Positions 17,273 to 25,833 of a DNA stretch of 64,000 bases are shown in pieces (positions within the stretch are counted from its first letter, which is position 1; the number at the start of each line of letters is the position of its first letter). Source of the stretch: Paenibacillus peoriae KCTC 3763 (GTDB taxonomy: Bacteria > Bacillota > Bacilli > Paenibacillales > Paenibacillaceae); the NCBI RefSeq assembly GCF_000236805.1, contig NZ_AGFX01000001.1:1-64000 (forward strand). Direction: 5' to 3'. The notes under the pieces are model-generated. The model was not told the origin of the DNA and did no database searches. It saw nothing but the letters and a program-made list of their open reading frames with translations. Position numbers and translations under genes: made by a program.

Positions 17273-18070
17273 CTATACGATCCGTTTACGCAGCCAGCCG
17301 GAAATCAGATCCGTCAAAATGATCAGAACCACAATACCGAGCAAAATAACGCCTACACGGTTCCAGTTGCGCATTTGGAGTGCAAACAGCAGCGGAGTAC
17401 CAATACCGCCTGCACCGACCAGACCAAGCGTGGTGGCAGAGCGGATATTAATTTCAAAACGATAGAGCGAATAGGAAAGAAACTGTGGGATCACCTGCGG
17501 CAGTACGGCAAAGAAAATCACCTGCAGACGATTGGCGCCACACGCGATCAAAGCTTCCTGCGGCCCGTGATCGACACTTTCGATCGTTTCCGAGAACAGC
17601 TTCGCCAGCATGCCGATGGAATGAATGCCAAGGGCAAGCACCCCGGCAAACGAGCCAGGACCAACGGCTTTAATAAACAGGATGGCGACGATCATTTCGG
17701 GAAATACCCGGATGACACTAAGTACAAACTTTCCACTGCCTGAAAAGGGACGCAGGCGGGTCATATTGCTGGACGCCCAAAAGGCGAATGGAAGACAGAC
17801 AAACGCGGATACGAAGGTTCCGAGAATCGAAATGACCAGCGTATCCAGCAGTCCACGCAATAAATCCTCTCCTTCAGGGATGTAGACGAATGACCAGTCT
17901 GGATGCAGGAAGCCGTCCAATATGGCGACAGAGACACTTTTGGCCGTTCCCTGTAATCCTTCAAACTGCATTCCGCGAAAAGCCCAAATATAAATGACGA
18001 TAAGCAGAATAGCTATTGCCCATAGGCGCAGGCGGGAGCCGATAGGTCTGCGAAGCGTAGGATCATTCAT
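17273..18070 (-). CDS. phnE: Phosphonate-type ABC transporter permease (second PhnE)
   Basis: A 265-residue inner-membrane permease of the PhnE family with about six membrane segments. It carries the family pattern EMIVAILFIKAVGPGSFAGV-like and [16 protein letters not shown], the coupling-loop region that contacts the ATPase. It overlaps the preceding permease gene by 4 bp (ATGA), which suggests translational coupling and a heterodimeric permease. It is last in a phnD-phnC-phnE-phnE set. The substrate could be phosphonate, phosphite or another phosphorus ester; the permease sequence does not decide this. Confidence 0.9.
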   Translation of the reverse strand: MNDPTLRRPIGSRLRLWAIAILLIVIYIWAFRGMQFEGLQGTAKSVSVAILDGFLHPDWSFVYIPEGEDLLRGLLDTLVISILGTFVSAFVCLPFAFWASSNMTRLRPFSGSGKFVLSVIRVFPEMIVAILFIKAVGPGSFAGVLALGIHSIGMLAKLFSETIESVDHGPQEALIACGANRLQVIFFAVLPQVIPQFLSYSLYRFEINIRSATTLGLVGAGGIGTPLLFALQMRNWNRVGVILLGIVVLIILTDLISGWLRKRIV

Positions 18071-18921
18071 AATAATTTCCTCCGTAGCAGGTTGCTGCCG
18101 TAATCAATCGCAAGGACGATGACGAGGGTCAGTAGAATAATGATGCTTGCCCGGTCATATCGGAACAGACCGAGCGAACGGTCAAGCAGCAGACCGATAC
18201 CGCCAGCGCCGACCAGGCCCAGAACGGAAGCCGCACGCACATTAACCTCAAAGGTGTACAGCAAGTATGACACAAAATAAGGCAATGCCTGCGGCACAAC
18301 ACCGAAGACAATGACCTGAATGCGGCTTGCGCCGACGGCAGTCATGGCCTCCAGCGGTCCGGGATCAATGGCTTCAATCGCCTCGAACGTCAGCTTGGCT
18401 ATGATGCCGAAGGAGAAGAAGAGCAGGGCGAGCATCCCTGCAAACGGACCGATGCCGAACACGGCCACAAAGATGGAGGCGAACAGCAAATCCGGGATCG
18501 TCCGCACCAAATTCAGGAGCGTGCGCATCGGCAGCGAAATCAGCTTGCGCGGCATCACATTATAGGCACATAGCAACGCGACCGGGATAGCCAGGATGGC
18601 TCCCAGTGTCGTGCCGACAATGGCGATCTGGATCGTTTCCAGCATCGGCTTCCAGATGGTAGGCAGGTAGCTCCAGTCAGGCGGGAACATTTCGCCCAGC
18701 AGCTTGCCCATCTCGGGCAAGCCGACGATCAACTGGTAAGGCGTAGCATCCGTATGAATGGAGCAGGCAACCAGCACCACAATAAAAATCATCCAGGTGG
18801 CGTAACGCTTGTAACGCCCCGGCAAGGGTGGCCCTGCGGGCGGCATGCCTGGCTGCGGTGGCCCGGCATGTGGTGACGGCTGTGCCTGAGCGAGCGGCCG
18901 GGCAGTAGAGTCGGGCTTCAT
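18067..18921 (-). CDS. phnE: Phosphonate-type ABC transporter permease (first PhnE)
   Basis: A 284-residue permease. A Pro-rich cytoplasmic N-terminus (about 35 residues, many Pro/Gly/Ala) precedes the first membrane helix ([15 protein letters not shown]). The family signature appears as [20 protein letters not shown] and [13 protein letters not shown]. It overlaps phnC by 4 bp upstream and the second phnE by 4 bp downstream. The two permeases share the same fold and presumably pair with two PhnC subunits. The Pro-rich N-terminus is longer than I expect for the family. Confidence 0.9.
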   Translation of the reverse strand: MKPDSTARPLAQAQPSPHAGPPQPGMPPAGPPLPGRYKRYATWMIFIVVLVACSIHTDATPYQLIVGLPEMGKLLGEMFPPDWSYLPTIWKPMLETIQIAIVGTTLGAILAIPVALLCAYNVMPRKLISLPMRTLLNLVRTIPDLLFASIFVAVFGIGPFAGMLALLFFSFGIIAKLTFEAIEAIDPGPLEAMTAVGASRIQVIVFGVVPQALPYFVSYLLYTFEVNVRAASVLGLVGAGGIGLLLDRSLGLFRYDRASIIILLTLVIVLAIDYGSNLLRRKLL

Positions 18922-19688
18922 GATCCTACTCCGAGCAGCTCATCATGCTTGATAGCCCGGCCGTAGATTTCCGCAAAAGCCTCGTCCGTAGCTTCCTCTG
19001 GCGTGCCGTCAAAGACGACCTCTCCCGCGCGCAGTCCGATAATCCGCGTCGCATATTCGCGCGCCAGATCAATGAAATGCAGATTGACGATGGTCGTAAT
19101 CTGCATTTCACGGTTGATCCGCTGGAGGTCGTCCATGACCTGACGGGTGGTCAGCGGATCAAGCGATGCGACAGGCTCGTCCGCCAGAATGATCTTGGCC
19201 TCCTGCGCCAGCGCACGGGCAATGGATACACGCTGCTGCTGACCACCGGACAGCTCATCGGCCCGGCTGTAGGCTTTTTCGCGGATATTCACGCGCCCCA
19301 GCGCCGTTAGTGCCAGCTCGACATCCTCCTTCGGAAAGAGGCCGAGAATGGTTCGCAGTGTCGAATGATAGCCGACACGGCCGGAAAGTACGTTGCGGAG
19401 CACAGTCGAGCGCTTAACCAGGTTGAAGCTTTGAAAGATCATGCCGATGTCGCGGCGAATGCGCCGTAGCTCGCTGCTTCCCGCGGACGTAACAGACCTG
19501 CCACCCACAACAATGTCGCCAGAGGTAATGTCATGCAGGCGGTTAATGGAACGCAGCAGGGTGGACTTGCCTGCACCGGACAAGCCGACAATGACGACCA
19601 TTTCGCCCTCTTTAATCGTCAAATTAATATTGTTCAACCCTTTGGTGCCGTTCGGGTACGTTTTCGATACGTTATGGAATTCGATCAT
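18918..19688 (-). CDS. phnC: Phosphonate-type ABC transporter ATP-binding protein
   Basis: A 256-residue ATPase that powers the PhnE permeases. It has Walker [10 protein letters not shown], signature [10 protein letters not shown], Walker B IILADEP with VASLDP, and a switch His in VNLHFID. The long frame allows an upstream start at 19748, but ATG 19688 is preferred: it begins [14 protein letters not shown], where PhnC proteins normally begin, and GCGGGGAGC stands just before it. It follows phnD after a 134-bp gap that contains a hairpin, and overlaps the first permease gene by 4 bp. Confidence 0.92.
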   Translation of the reverse strand: MIEFHNVSKTYPNGTKGLNNINLTIKEGEMVVIVGLSGAGKSTLLRSINRLHDITSGDIVVGGRSVTSAGSSELRRIRRDIGMIFQSFNLVKRSTVLRNVLSGRVGYHSTLRTILGLFPKEDVELALTALGRVNIREKAYSRADELSGGQQQRVSIARALAQEAKIILADEPVASLDPLTTRQVMDDLQRINREMQITTIVNLHFIDLAREYATRIIGLRAGEVVFDGTPEEATDEAFAEIYGRAIKHDELLGVGS

Positions 19689-19731
19689 GTGCTCCCCGCT
19701 TTCTCCCCCCGATGGGGTGGAATGAAAACAA

Positions 19732-19756
19732 CACCGCCATGAATACATGGACGGTG
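19732..19756 (-). terminator. Intercistronic hairpin between phnD and phnC
   Basis: On the transcribed strand CACCGTCCATG and CATGGCGGTG pair around a TATT loop with one mismatch, followed by a short T-rich run (TTGTTTTC). It is placed to stop or slow part of the transcription after phnD, or to protect the phnD 3' end, giving more binding protein than transporter. Confidence 0.6.
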
Positions 19757-19822
19757 CTGCCCTGTCATTCGTAATGCCTGTTTCATAGGTGCTGCTTGAT
19801 TACAATTCCTCGCGTGTTTGTA

Positions 19823-20791
19823 TTACTTCACCGCTTGGCCGACGGCTTCGGCATATTCACGTACAGAGTCGAAGTTTTTATCGTCGCCCTTTTCATAACC
19901 TACGTGTGTGTAAATTTCTTTAATGATTTTGCCGCCCTCTGGATCATTGGCGATATCGATAAAGGCTTGGCTGATTTTGTCTCTCCACGCTTGATCCATA
20001 TCGGAACGCACGCTGACCGTGTCATTCGGAATTTTAGCTGTGTAATGGATGACACGTGTTTTTTCAAATACGTCTGGTATTTCCTTCTTCACCGTGTTGC
20101 GGGCATCCTGGAAAACAGCTACAGCGTCAACCTGACCATTCAGCAGCGCCAGAATAGCGGCATCATGGCCTTTGATCGTTACACCCTGTACATCCGTGTC
20201 CGGGTCCACGCCCGCTTTTTTCAGCTCTGCTGCGGGATACACGTAGCCTGCGGAGGAGGTTACATTCTGCCAGCCGACTTTTTTGCCCTTCAGATCAGCC
20301 AGGCTTTTAATCGGAGAATCTTTTTTGACCACGATCATCGCTTTATAAAAGTTTACTTTTTCAGCTGTGTCCTTGCCTGTGGCATCTTCAATGCCGTAGC
20401 GTTGGGCTTGCAGCAGCAAATCGGCCGCTTTACGGTTATCATGTGCCAGTACATAAGCGTTCGGTGGAAGGAAACCTACATCTACTTGTTTGGAAGACAT
20501 GGCTTCCACGATTGTGTTGTAGTCGGGAGATACGGTGACTTTTACCGGGATTCCAAGCTTGTCCCCCAGCAGTTTTTCGAGCGGCTTGGCTTTGGCTTCG
20601 AGCGTATCTGCATTTTGGGAAGGAACGAACTGTACCTTTAACTCTGAAGGAACATAGGCTGTGCTTTCGCTTTTTGTGCCATCTGTGCCTGGAGTGGACG
20701 TGCTGTTGTTGTTGCTTGCATTGGAGCCGCAAGCGGCCAGACCTGCTGCCAGTGTGAAGGTCATGCACAAGGTCAATGCTTTTTTGAACAA
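19823..20791 (-). CDS. phnD: Phosphate/phosphite/phosphonate ABC transporter substrate-binding lipoprotein
   Basis: A 322-residue PhnD-family binding protein. A lipoprotein signal peptide with lipobox LAAC places the lipidated Cys at 21, followed by an Asn/Ser/Thr-rich linker. The mature part shows the family segments VKVTVSPDYNTIVEAM, VDVGFLPPNAY, LKGKKVGWQNVTSSAGYVYPAAEL and DAVAVFQDARN. It captures a small phosphorus compound outside the membrane for PhnCEE. The start is TTG with AGGGGGA upstream. It is first in its operon and divergent from the nucleotidase gene, with PhoP-box-like repeats between them. Confidence 0.92.
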   Translation of the reverse strand: MFKKALTLCMTFTLAAGLAACGSNASNNNSTSTPGTDGTKSESTAYVPSELKVQFVPSQNADTLEAKAKPLEKLLGDKLGIPVKVTVSPDYNTIVEAMSSKQVDVGFLPPNAYVLAHDNRKAADLLLQAQRYGIEDATGKDTAEKVNFYKAMIVVKKDSPIKSLADLKGKKVGWQNVTSSAGYVYPAAELKKAGVDPDTDVQGVTIKGHDAAILALLNGQVDAVAVFQDARNTVKKEIPDVFEKTRVIHYTAKIPNDTVSVRSDMDQAWRDKISQAFIDIANDPEGGKIIKEIYTHVGYEKGDDKNFDSVREYAEAVGQAVK

Positions 20792-20917
20792 AATAATTTC
20801 CCCCTAAATATAGTAATAAAGAAGTGATGCCCAATAACAGCTAGCTCTGTAAATTCTGTAACACACCAAATCCTAGCAGTTCGTCCGACAACTAGGGTTA
20901 AAAACACTCCTGACTTT

Positions 20918-20934
20918 GGTAAAAGCAATGTAAA
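20918..20934 (-). promoter_or_regulatory. PhoP-box-like direct repeat upstream of phnD
   Basis: On the minus strand TTTACA and TTTACC are spaced 11 bp apart. The B. subtilis PhoP box is repeats of TT(A/C/T)ACA with about 5 bp between. It lies about 127 bp upstream of the phnD start. Confidence 0.5.
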
Positions 20935-20954
20935 ATTTATCATATAGCTGCCCG

Positions 20955-20981
20955 TTTCATTTATTTAACATTCTCTTAATA
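20955..20981 (+). promoter_or_regulatory. PhoP-box-like direct repeats upstream of the nucleotidase gene
   Basis: TTTCAT, TTAACA and TTAATA stand at 10-11 bp steps (20955, 20965, 20976). The middle unit is a full match to the PhoP half-site. The nucleotidase start is 57 bp downstream. Confidence 0.5.
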
Positions 20982-21037
20982 TTGGCCTGCTAGACTTGTT
21001 CAAGCTCTATGACCGAAGCTGAGGGAGAGAACAAGAA

Positions 21038-22963
21038 TTGGATATAAATAAAGGCATACATCTGGAAACGTCAGGTCCGGTGAGGGTGAAATTTCGCATC
21101 ATGGTTACGACGGACCTGCATGTCAGCTTGTGGAATTACGATTATTATGCAGATGAGGAAACGTTGCAGTATGGTCTGGCGCAAACCGCCAGCTTGATTC
21201 AAGCGGCCCGGTCTGAGGTGCCCAACCATCTCCTGCTGGATAACGGGGATGTCATTCAGGGGAATCCGATGGGGGATTATGCTGTACAGCGTCTTCAACA
21301 GGACCCTAGCGCGGTACATCCCGCTTTCAAAGCGATGAATCTTATGGGGTACGAGGCAGGGAATATCGGTAATCATGAATTTAACTATGGATTGGAATAT
21401 TTGCAGACCTGTCTTCAGGGAGCGCAATTTCCTTATATAAATGCCAACATTTATGTAGCGGGAGAAAATGAACAAAACTATTTCACACCATATCTGCTGC
21501 TGGACAAGACGGTTGAGGATGAAGCAGGCGGCAAGCACCTTTTGAAGGTGGGAGTCATCGGCTTGGTACCGCCACAAATTATGCAATGGGACAAGGCATG
21601 GCTGGAAGGAAAAATCATTGTCAAGGATATGCTGGAAACAGCGAGACGGTTTATTCCACAAATGAAGGCCGAGGGAGCCGATCTAATCATTGTCATGCCC
21701 CATGCGGGCTTTGAGGATATTCCTGAAACGCCATATATGGAAAATACGGTGCTGCCACTGAGCAGAGTGGAGGGGATTGACGCCATTCTGTTTGGTCATG
21801 CACATAAAGTATTCCCCGGACCTTCGTTTGTCGGTAAAACGGGTGTTGATACGGAGCGAGGCACGATTCACGATATCCCGGCGGTAGAGCCGGGCTTCTG
21901 GGGGGATCATCTGGGTATTATTGACCTCGACCTTTTTCTTATGGATGAAAAGTGGGAAGTGGCCGCATCCTCTGCCGAGGTACGCCCGGTGTATGATCCG
22001 GTACGGAAGGAAGCGCTGGTACAACCGGATGCTGTAATTCAGCTGTCGGTAGCAGAGGAGCACGCCGGGACACTGGAGTATATTCGTGCTCCTGTCGGTC
22101 GGACGACGATGGCGGTGAACAGCTTCTTTGCCCAGGTCATGGACGATGCTTCGGTTCAGCTTGTAAATGATGCACAAATTTGGTATGTGAAGCAGCAGAT
22201 GCAAGGGAGCGAATACGAGGATTTACCCGTTCTGTCAGCAGCGGCTCCATTTAAAACGGGCGGCAGATACGGCCCATCTTACTACACCGATATTCCAGCA
22301 GGGATGTTGGCGATCAAGCATATCGCCGATCTGTACAACTTCCCGAATACGCTGCATGTCGTCCGGCTGACCGGGGCGGAAATTCGGGAATGGCTTGAGT
22401 GGTCTGCCGGACAATTCCGGCAGATTGATCCTTTGGCGGAACATGAGCAAGAGCTGATTGATCCTGATTTTCCGAGCTTTAATTTTGATATCATCGACGG
22501 GATCAGGTATCAAATTGATGTAACGCAGCCTGCCAGATATGATGTTGCCGGGAAATTAAAGGAGCCGGATGTGCACAGAATCCTTCATATGTCTTTTGAA
22601 GGCCAGCCGATGGATATGCAGCGGAGTTATCTGGTGGTCACGAACAACTACCGCGCGTTCTCCTCCACGCTCGTTAATCCGGGTGGAGAACGAATTGTAC
22701 TTGCTTCACCGGATGAAAATCGGCATGTGCTGACCGAATATGTGCGGCATATGAAGACATTAACGCCCAAAGCTGATGGCCACTGGTCCCTTGTGCCATG
22801 GGAAGGGCGTCCACATGTGACATTTCTGAGCTCTCCGCAAGCCATACAGGCCGCCCAAGCTTATTCGGAGCTGCTTTATGAAGGATTAACCATAGAAGGA
22901 TACGCCAAGTTTGCTATTGATTTCGGCTGTAAATCAATACCTAAATATTCCCTGCCCTCATAA
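21038..22963 (+). CDS. 5'-nucleotidase / 2',3'-cyclic-nucleotide phosphodiesterase family protein
   Basis: A 641-residue two-domain metallophosphoesterase. The N-terminal calcineurin-like domain has the metal-binding motifs TTDLHVS (near 23-29), LLLDNGDVIQGNP, GNIGNHEFNYG and FGHAHKV. The C-terminal 5'-nucleotidase domain begins near 350 and includes an NNYRAFS-like segment. The family removes phosphate from nucleotides or cyclic nucleotides. Most relatives are exported, but the N-terminus here has no signal peptide and no C-terminal anchor is seen, so it may act in the cytoplasm. The start is TTG with GAGGGAGA upstream. It is divergent from phnD and probably shares phosphate-starvation control. 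A terminator follows. Confidence 0.88.
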   Translation: MDINKGIHLETSGPVRVKFRIMVTTDLHVSLWNYDYYADEETLQYGLAQTASLIQAARSEVPNHLLLDNGDVIQGNPMGDYAVQRLQQDPSAVHPAFKAMNLMGYEAGNIGNHEFNYGLEYLQTCLQGAQFPYINANIYVAGENEQNYFTPYLLLDKTVEDEAGGKHLLKVGVIGLVPPQIMQWDKAWLEGKIIVKDMLETARRFIPQMKAEGADLIIVMPHAGFEDIPETPYMENTVLPLSRVEGIDAILFGHAHKVFPGPSFVGKTGVDTERGTIHDIPAVEPGFWGDHLGIIDLDLFLMDEKWEVAASSAEVRPVYDPVRKEALVQPDAVIQLSVAEEHAGTLEYIRAPVGRTTMAVNSFFAQVMDDASVQLVNDAQIWYVKQQMQGSEYEDLPVLSAAAPFKTGGRYGPSYYTDIPAGMLAIKHIADLYNFPNTLHVVRLTGAEIREWLEWSAGQFRQIDPLAEHEQELIDPDFPSFNFDIIDGIRYQIDVTQPARYDVAGKLKEPDVHRILHMSFEGQPMDMQRSYLVVTNNYRAFSSTLVNPGGERIVLASPDENRHVLTEYVRHMKTLTPKADGHWSLVPWEGRPHVTFLSSPQAIQAAQAYSELLYEGLTIEGYAKFAIDFGCKSIPKYSLPS

Positions 22964-22988
22964 GTCTACAGCATCACGAAACATGAAC

Positions 22989-23017
22989 AGACCAAACCTT
23001 CGGGGGCGGTCTTTTTT
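22989..23017 (+). terminator. Rho-independent terminator after nucleotidase gene
   Basis: AGACC..CC-TTCG-GG..GGTCT stem with a stable tetraloop, followed by TTTTTT. Confidence 0.8.
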
Positions 23018-23082
23018 CACAAAACGGATTTAATATCGTACAAAATTCGTGATTTCATATGTCCGGAGTCGCGTTTAAGTTA

Positions 23083-23111
23083 TTGACCTCCCGTATAATA
23101 AGACATATACT
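23083..23111 (+). promoter_or_regulatory. Sigma-A-type promoter of XRE-type regulator gene
   Basis: TTGACC at 23083 and TATACT at 23106 with a 17-bp spacer. The perfect palindrome at 23111-23124 begins at the last base of the -10 box. Confidence 0.6.
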
Positions 23112-23124
23112 TTGTTTAAACAAA
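23111..23124. promoter_or_regulatory. Palindrome TTTGTTTAAACAAA at the transcription start
   Basis: A perfect 14-bp palindrome at the expected +1 of the regulator gene; position and symmetry suggest an operator. A second inverted repeat, AATGATA and TATCATT 7 bp apart at 23141-23161, lies just before the ribosome binding site. Confidence 0.5.
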
Positions 23125-23180
23125 TTTTGGTTTAAAAGGTAATGATAAAGTCACTATCATTCGTTTGAGGGGGTGTCCCT

Positions 23181-24587
23181 TTGGAAAAAAACACCACGAT
23201 TCGCGCAGAAATTGAAAAGTATATTCAAAGTGAAGGTATTTCGATGCAGTGTTTTGCAGATGCTTCCAAGGTAAATCCGGGTACACTCAGCGGTATTCTT
23301 AACCGGAACCCTCCACGGCCAATTTCAGTTAATCAGCTTGATCTAATCACCGAGGCCATGGGATTGGAAGAAGGAGCTTTGTTCGAGATGTATGTGGATG
23401 AATGCTTTGTTCATTCCTTGCCGCACTGGCGGAGGCTGCGTCCGTTTCTTCTCCGTTGCTCGGAGTTGAACAAGCTGGACTGCATACGTAGTGTGCTTGG
23501 CTATCTGATGGATGATTTATCGAACATTCCGGCTATTTTTGAGACAGCAGAAGAGATGTTTGAGAATGTTCGACATGAAGCTTCCATGCTTCTGTATGAT
23601 TGTGTTATCGAGAGTGAGAAGTATACCCATTCCGAACGCTTGGCGATCAGCTATTTTCGTATTTTCCAGGTTCAGATTATGGATAACAAGCGGAACTTGA
23701 AGGCTGCTGTACAATTCCATTTATACCGCAGTCGTCTACCGGAAACTTACGCATTGGAAGGCTTACATATGCTGTCCCAAGTGTTTGCGTCAAAAATGCA
23801 ATGGTCCGAGATGGAAATGTATGCGGATGAGCTAAGAGAACTGGCGCAGGCATTGTATCGTAATCGGAATCGATTTGGGGATGAGCACCTGGAGCTGCTT
23901 AAGCCGCTCGTTTATTACTATGCCCAGGGACATCTGCTAAAGGCTAGCTGCTATGAGTTTCAGGGCAGATATGAAGAATCCAAGCAATGGATTGAAGGTT
24001 ATGCAGATTTAAGCTGGTTTGAGGGCCTGGACGAGGAAGGCCGGAAAGTAGTCGAAATGCACCGTGTATATGCTCGGGGCAACCGACTTTGTATTGAAAT
24101 TAAAATGGGTAATACTTCTTCAATCTATGAGTATATTACTTATCTGCGCGAGCATCCGGATGAGACGCTGGAAGGCTTGAACACATTGCTCGAATCAGCG
24201 AACCGGTTCGGTTATTTTGTGGATGCAGAGCTGGGACTGTTCAGTCAGCAGCTCGAGAGCTTCTGGGAGCTTGCACCGGAACAATGGGACACTCATTATC
24301 ACAAGCACTTTAATGCATTTCGCTTTGCATCCTTTTGTAAGGTGTATGCGGAATATCATTTTCGAAAGGGCGATTTCTCTGAGGGATTGGGACAAACACT
24401 GCATTGCTTACAGCTGTCTGTAGATAATAGCTATACCGAGCATATCATCGGTTGTATGGCCCTATTTGAGCAGCACCGGAATTTTGCGACTCCGGAACAG
24501 CAGCATTTGTATCAAAGCCTCTGTCTCGGCGTACGGAGAAATGAAAAGAATCATGCCTATGATCACAGTACCGGTGGATATTCGTAA
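23181..24587 (+). CDS. XRE-type helix-turn-helix regulator with long helical C-terminal domain
   Basis: A 468-residue protein. Residues 1-65 form an XRE-like DNA-binding domain (EIEKYIQSEGISMQCFADAS, VNPGTLSGILN, ISVNQLDLITEAMG). The rest is helix-rich with TPR-like character, as in PlcR/Rap-type sensors that bind peptides, though I cannot assign clear repeats. The start is TTG behind GAGGGGGTG, a strong site that fixes this start. Its promoter carries a palindrome at +1, suggesting autoregulation. The gene stands alone between two terminators, so its targets are not shown by context. Confidence 0.8.
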   Translation: MEKNTTIRAEIEKYIQSEGISMQCFADASKVNPGTLSGILNRNPPRPISVNQLDLITEAMGLEEGALFEMYVDECFVHSLPHWRRLRPFLLRCSELNKLDCIRSVLGYLMDDLSNIPAIFETAEEMFENVRHEASMLLYDCVIESEKYTHSERLAISYFRIFQVQIMDNKRNLKAAVQFHLYRSRLPETYALEGLHMLSQVFASKMQWSEMEMYADELRELAQALYRNRNRFGDEHLELLKPLVYYYAQGHLLKASCYEFQGRYEESKQWIEGYADLSWFEGLDEEGRKVVEMHRVYARGNRLCIEIKMGNTSSIYEYITYLREHPDETLEGLNTLLESANRFGYFVDAELGLFSQQLESFWELAPEQWDTHYHKHFNAFRFASFCKVYAEYHFRKGDFSEGLGQTLHCLQLSVDNSYTEHIIGCMALFEQHRNFATPEQQHLYQSLCLGVRRNEKNHAYDHSTGGYS

Positions 24588-24624
24588 TTCTAATTCATGC
24601 GAGCTCTTCATATAACACGTTCTT

Positions 24625-24666
24625 GCGAGGATGTTCCCGTTCCAAAGGGGAATGTTCTCGTTTTTT
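24625..24666 (+). terminator. Terminator after XRE-type regulator gene
   Basis: CGAG..TTCCC pairs with GGGAA..CTCG with internal mismatches, followed by TTTTTT. Confidence 0.65.
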
Positions 24667-24781
24667 AGTTGTTGCTGGTTCTTGTGACTTTTGGCATGGA
24701 AAGGACGCTTTGCGCGTTGACAAGTTTCGCATGCGGGATTAGGATAAATGCAGCACAGAAAGTGAAGGAGAGCATGTACAA

Positions 24782-25591
24782 ATGACGATTCCCAAAACAT
24801 TAACGATAGCGGGCTCCGACACAAGCGGAGGAGCGGGTATTCAGGCAGACCTGAAAACCTTTCAGGAGCTTGGCGTATATGGCATGACTGTATTGACAAC
24901 CGTAGTTGCGATGGGGCCTAAAACCTGGGACCATCTTGTATATCCTGTTGCGTTGGATGTGGTAGAAGCGCAGCTGCGTACTGTATTGGAAGGTATCGGT
25001 TTTGATGCGATGAAAACCGGAATGCTTGGTTCCGTTGATATTATCGAGCTGGTAGCCAGCCATTTGAAAAAGCATGATCTGAAGCGGATCGTCATTGACC
25101 CGGTTATGGTCTGCAAAGGTACGGATGAAGTGCTTCAGCCGGAAAATACAGAGGCGATGCTGGAATTGTTAATTCCTGGTGCTGACCTGGTAACGCCGAA
25201 CTTGTTCGAGGCTTCGCAGCTGGCGAAGAATGGACCGATCACGACGCTGGAGCAGATGCAGGAAGCGGCAGCCATTATCCATGAGCGCGGAGCGAAGCAC
25301 GTGCTGATCAAGGACCGTGGTAAAATTCGCGCAGGCAAAGCGATGGACCTGCTGTATGACGGAATTACTTTTGACTGGTTTGAAGCGGATGTGGTAAAAA
25401 CGAGCTTTACCCATGGTGCAGGCTGCACCACTTCGGCAGCGGTCACAGCTGGTTTGGCCCAAGGGCTGACTGTACGTGAAGCGGTGGATCAGGCCAAGAA
25501 ATTTATCACACAGGCCATTGAAGGCAGCTTCAAGCTGAATGAATTCGTCGGTCCGACCCTGCATGCCGCACACCGTTTACAGAATCAATAA
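24782..25591 (+). CDS. pdxK: Pyridoxine/pyridoxal kinase (ThiD-like family)
   Basis: A 269-residue ribokinase-fold kinase that phosphorylates B6 vitamers with ATP, possibly also hydroxymethylpyrimidine. Motifs are LTIAGSDTSGGAGIQADLKT at the N-terminus, MKTGMLGS, VIDPVMVCKG, TPNLFEAS and THGAGCTTSAAV near the anion hole. The pattern follows B. subtilis PdxK, a ThiD paralogue, more closely than true ThiD (VYGMTVLTTVVAM, VCKGTDEVL, LNEFVGPTLHAAHR). It is a single gene between terminators with no thiamine genes beside it. Confidence 0.88.
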   Translation: MTIPKTLTIAGSDTSGGAGIQADLKTFQELGVYGMTVLTTVVAMGPKTWDHLVYPVALDVVEAQLRTVLEGIGFDAMKTGMLGSVDIIELVASHLKKHDLKRIVIDPVMVCKGTDEVLQPENTEAMLELLIPGADLVTPNLFEASQLAKNGPITTLEQMQEAAAIIHERGAKHVLIKDRGKIRAGKAMDLLYDGITFDWFEADVVKTSFTHGAGCTTSAAVTAGLAQGLTVREAVDQAKKFITQAIEGSFKLNEFVGPTLHAAHRLQNQ

Positions 25592-25706
25592 GTATACAAA
25601 ATCAATAAGCAGTAACAAGGAAGGCCTTATAAATCTCCATTAGGCCGCATATATATAAAAATTGCTCTAGGCAAAGATATCCCTGAGATAAAAGTCAGCT
25701 TGGCTC

Positions 25707-25755
25707 CAAAAGCCGCAGTACTTGGTATTGCGGCTTTTGAGGTTGTCTTTTTTTG
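25707..25755 (+). terminator. Strong terminator after pdxK
   Basis: CAAAAGCCGCA and TGCGGCTTTTG form a perfect 11-bp stem, followed after a short gap by TTTTTTT. Confidence 0.85.
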
Positions 25756-25833
25756 AGCTATTGCTTCCAGTTTTGTCTAATCGTACTGTATAATAGGCAT
25801 CAGGTTTATTACACTGAGGGGGGAGCGATAGCA

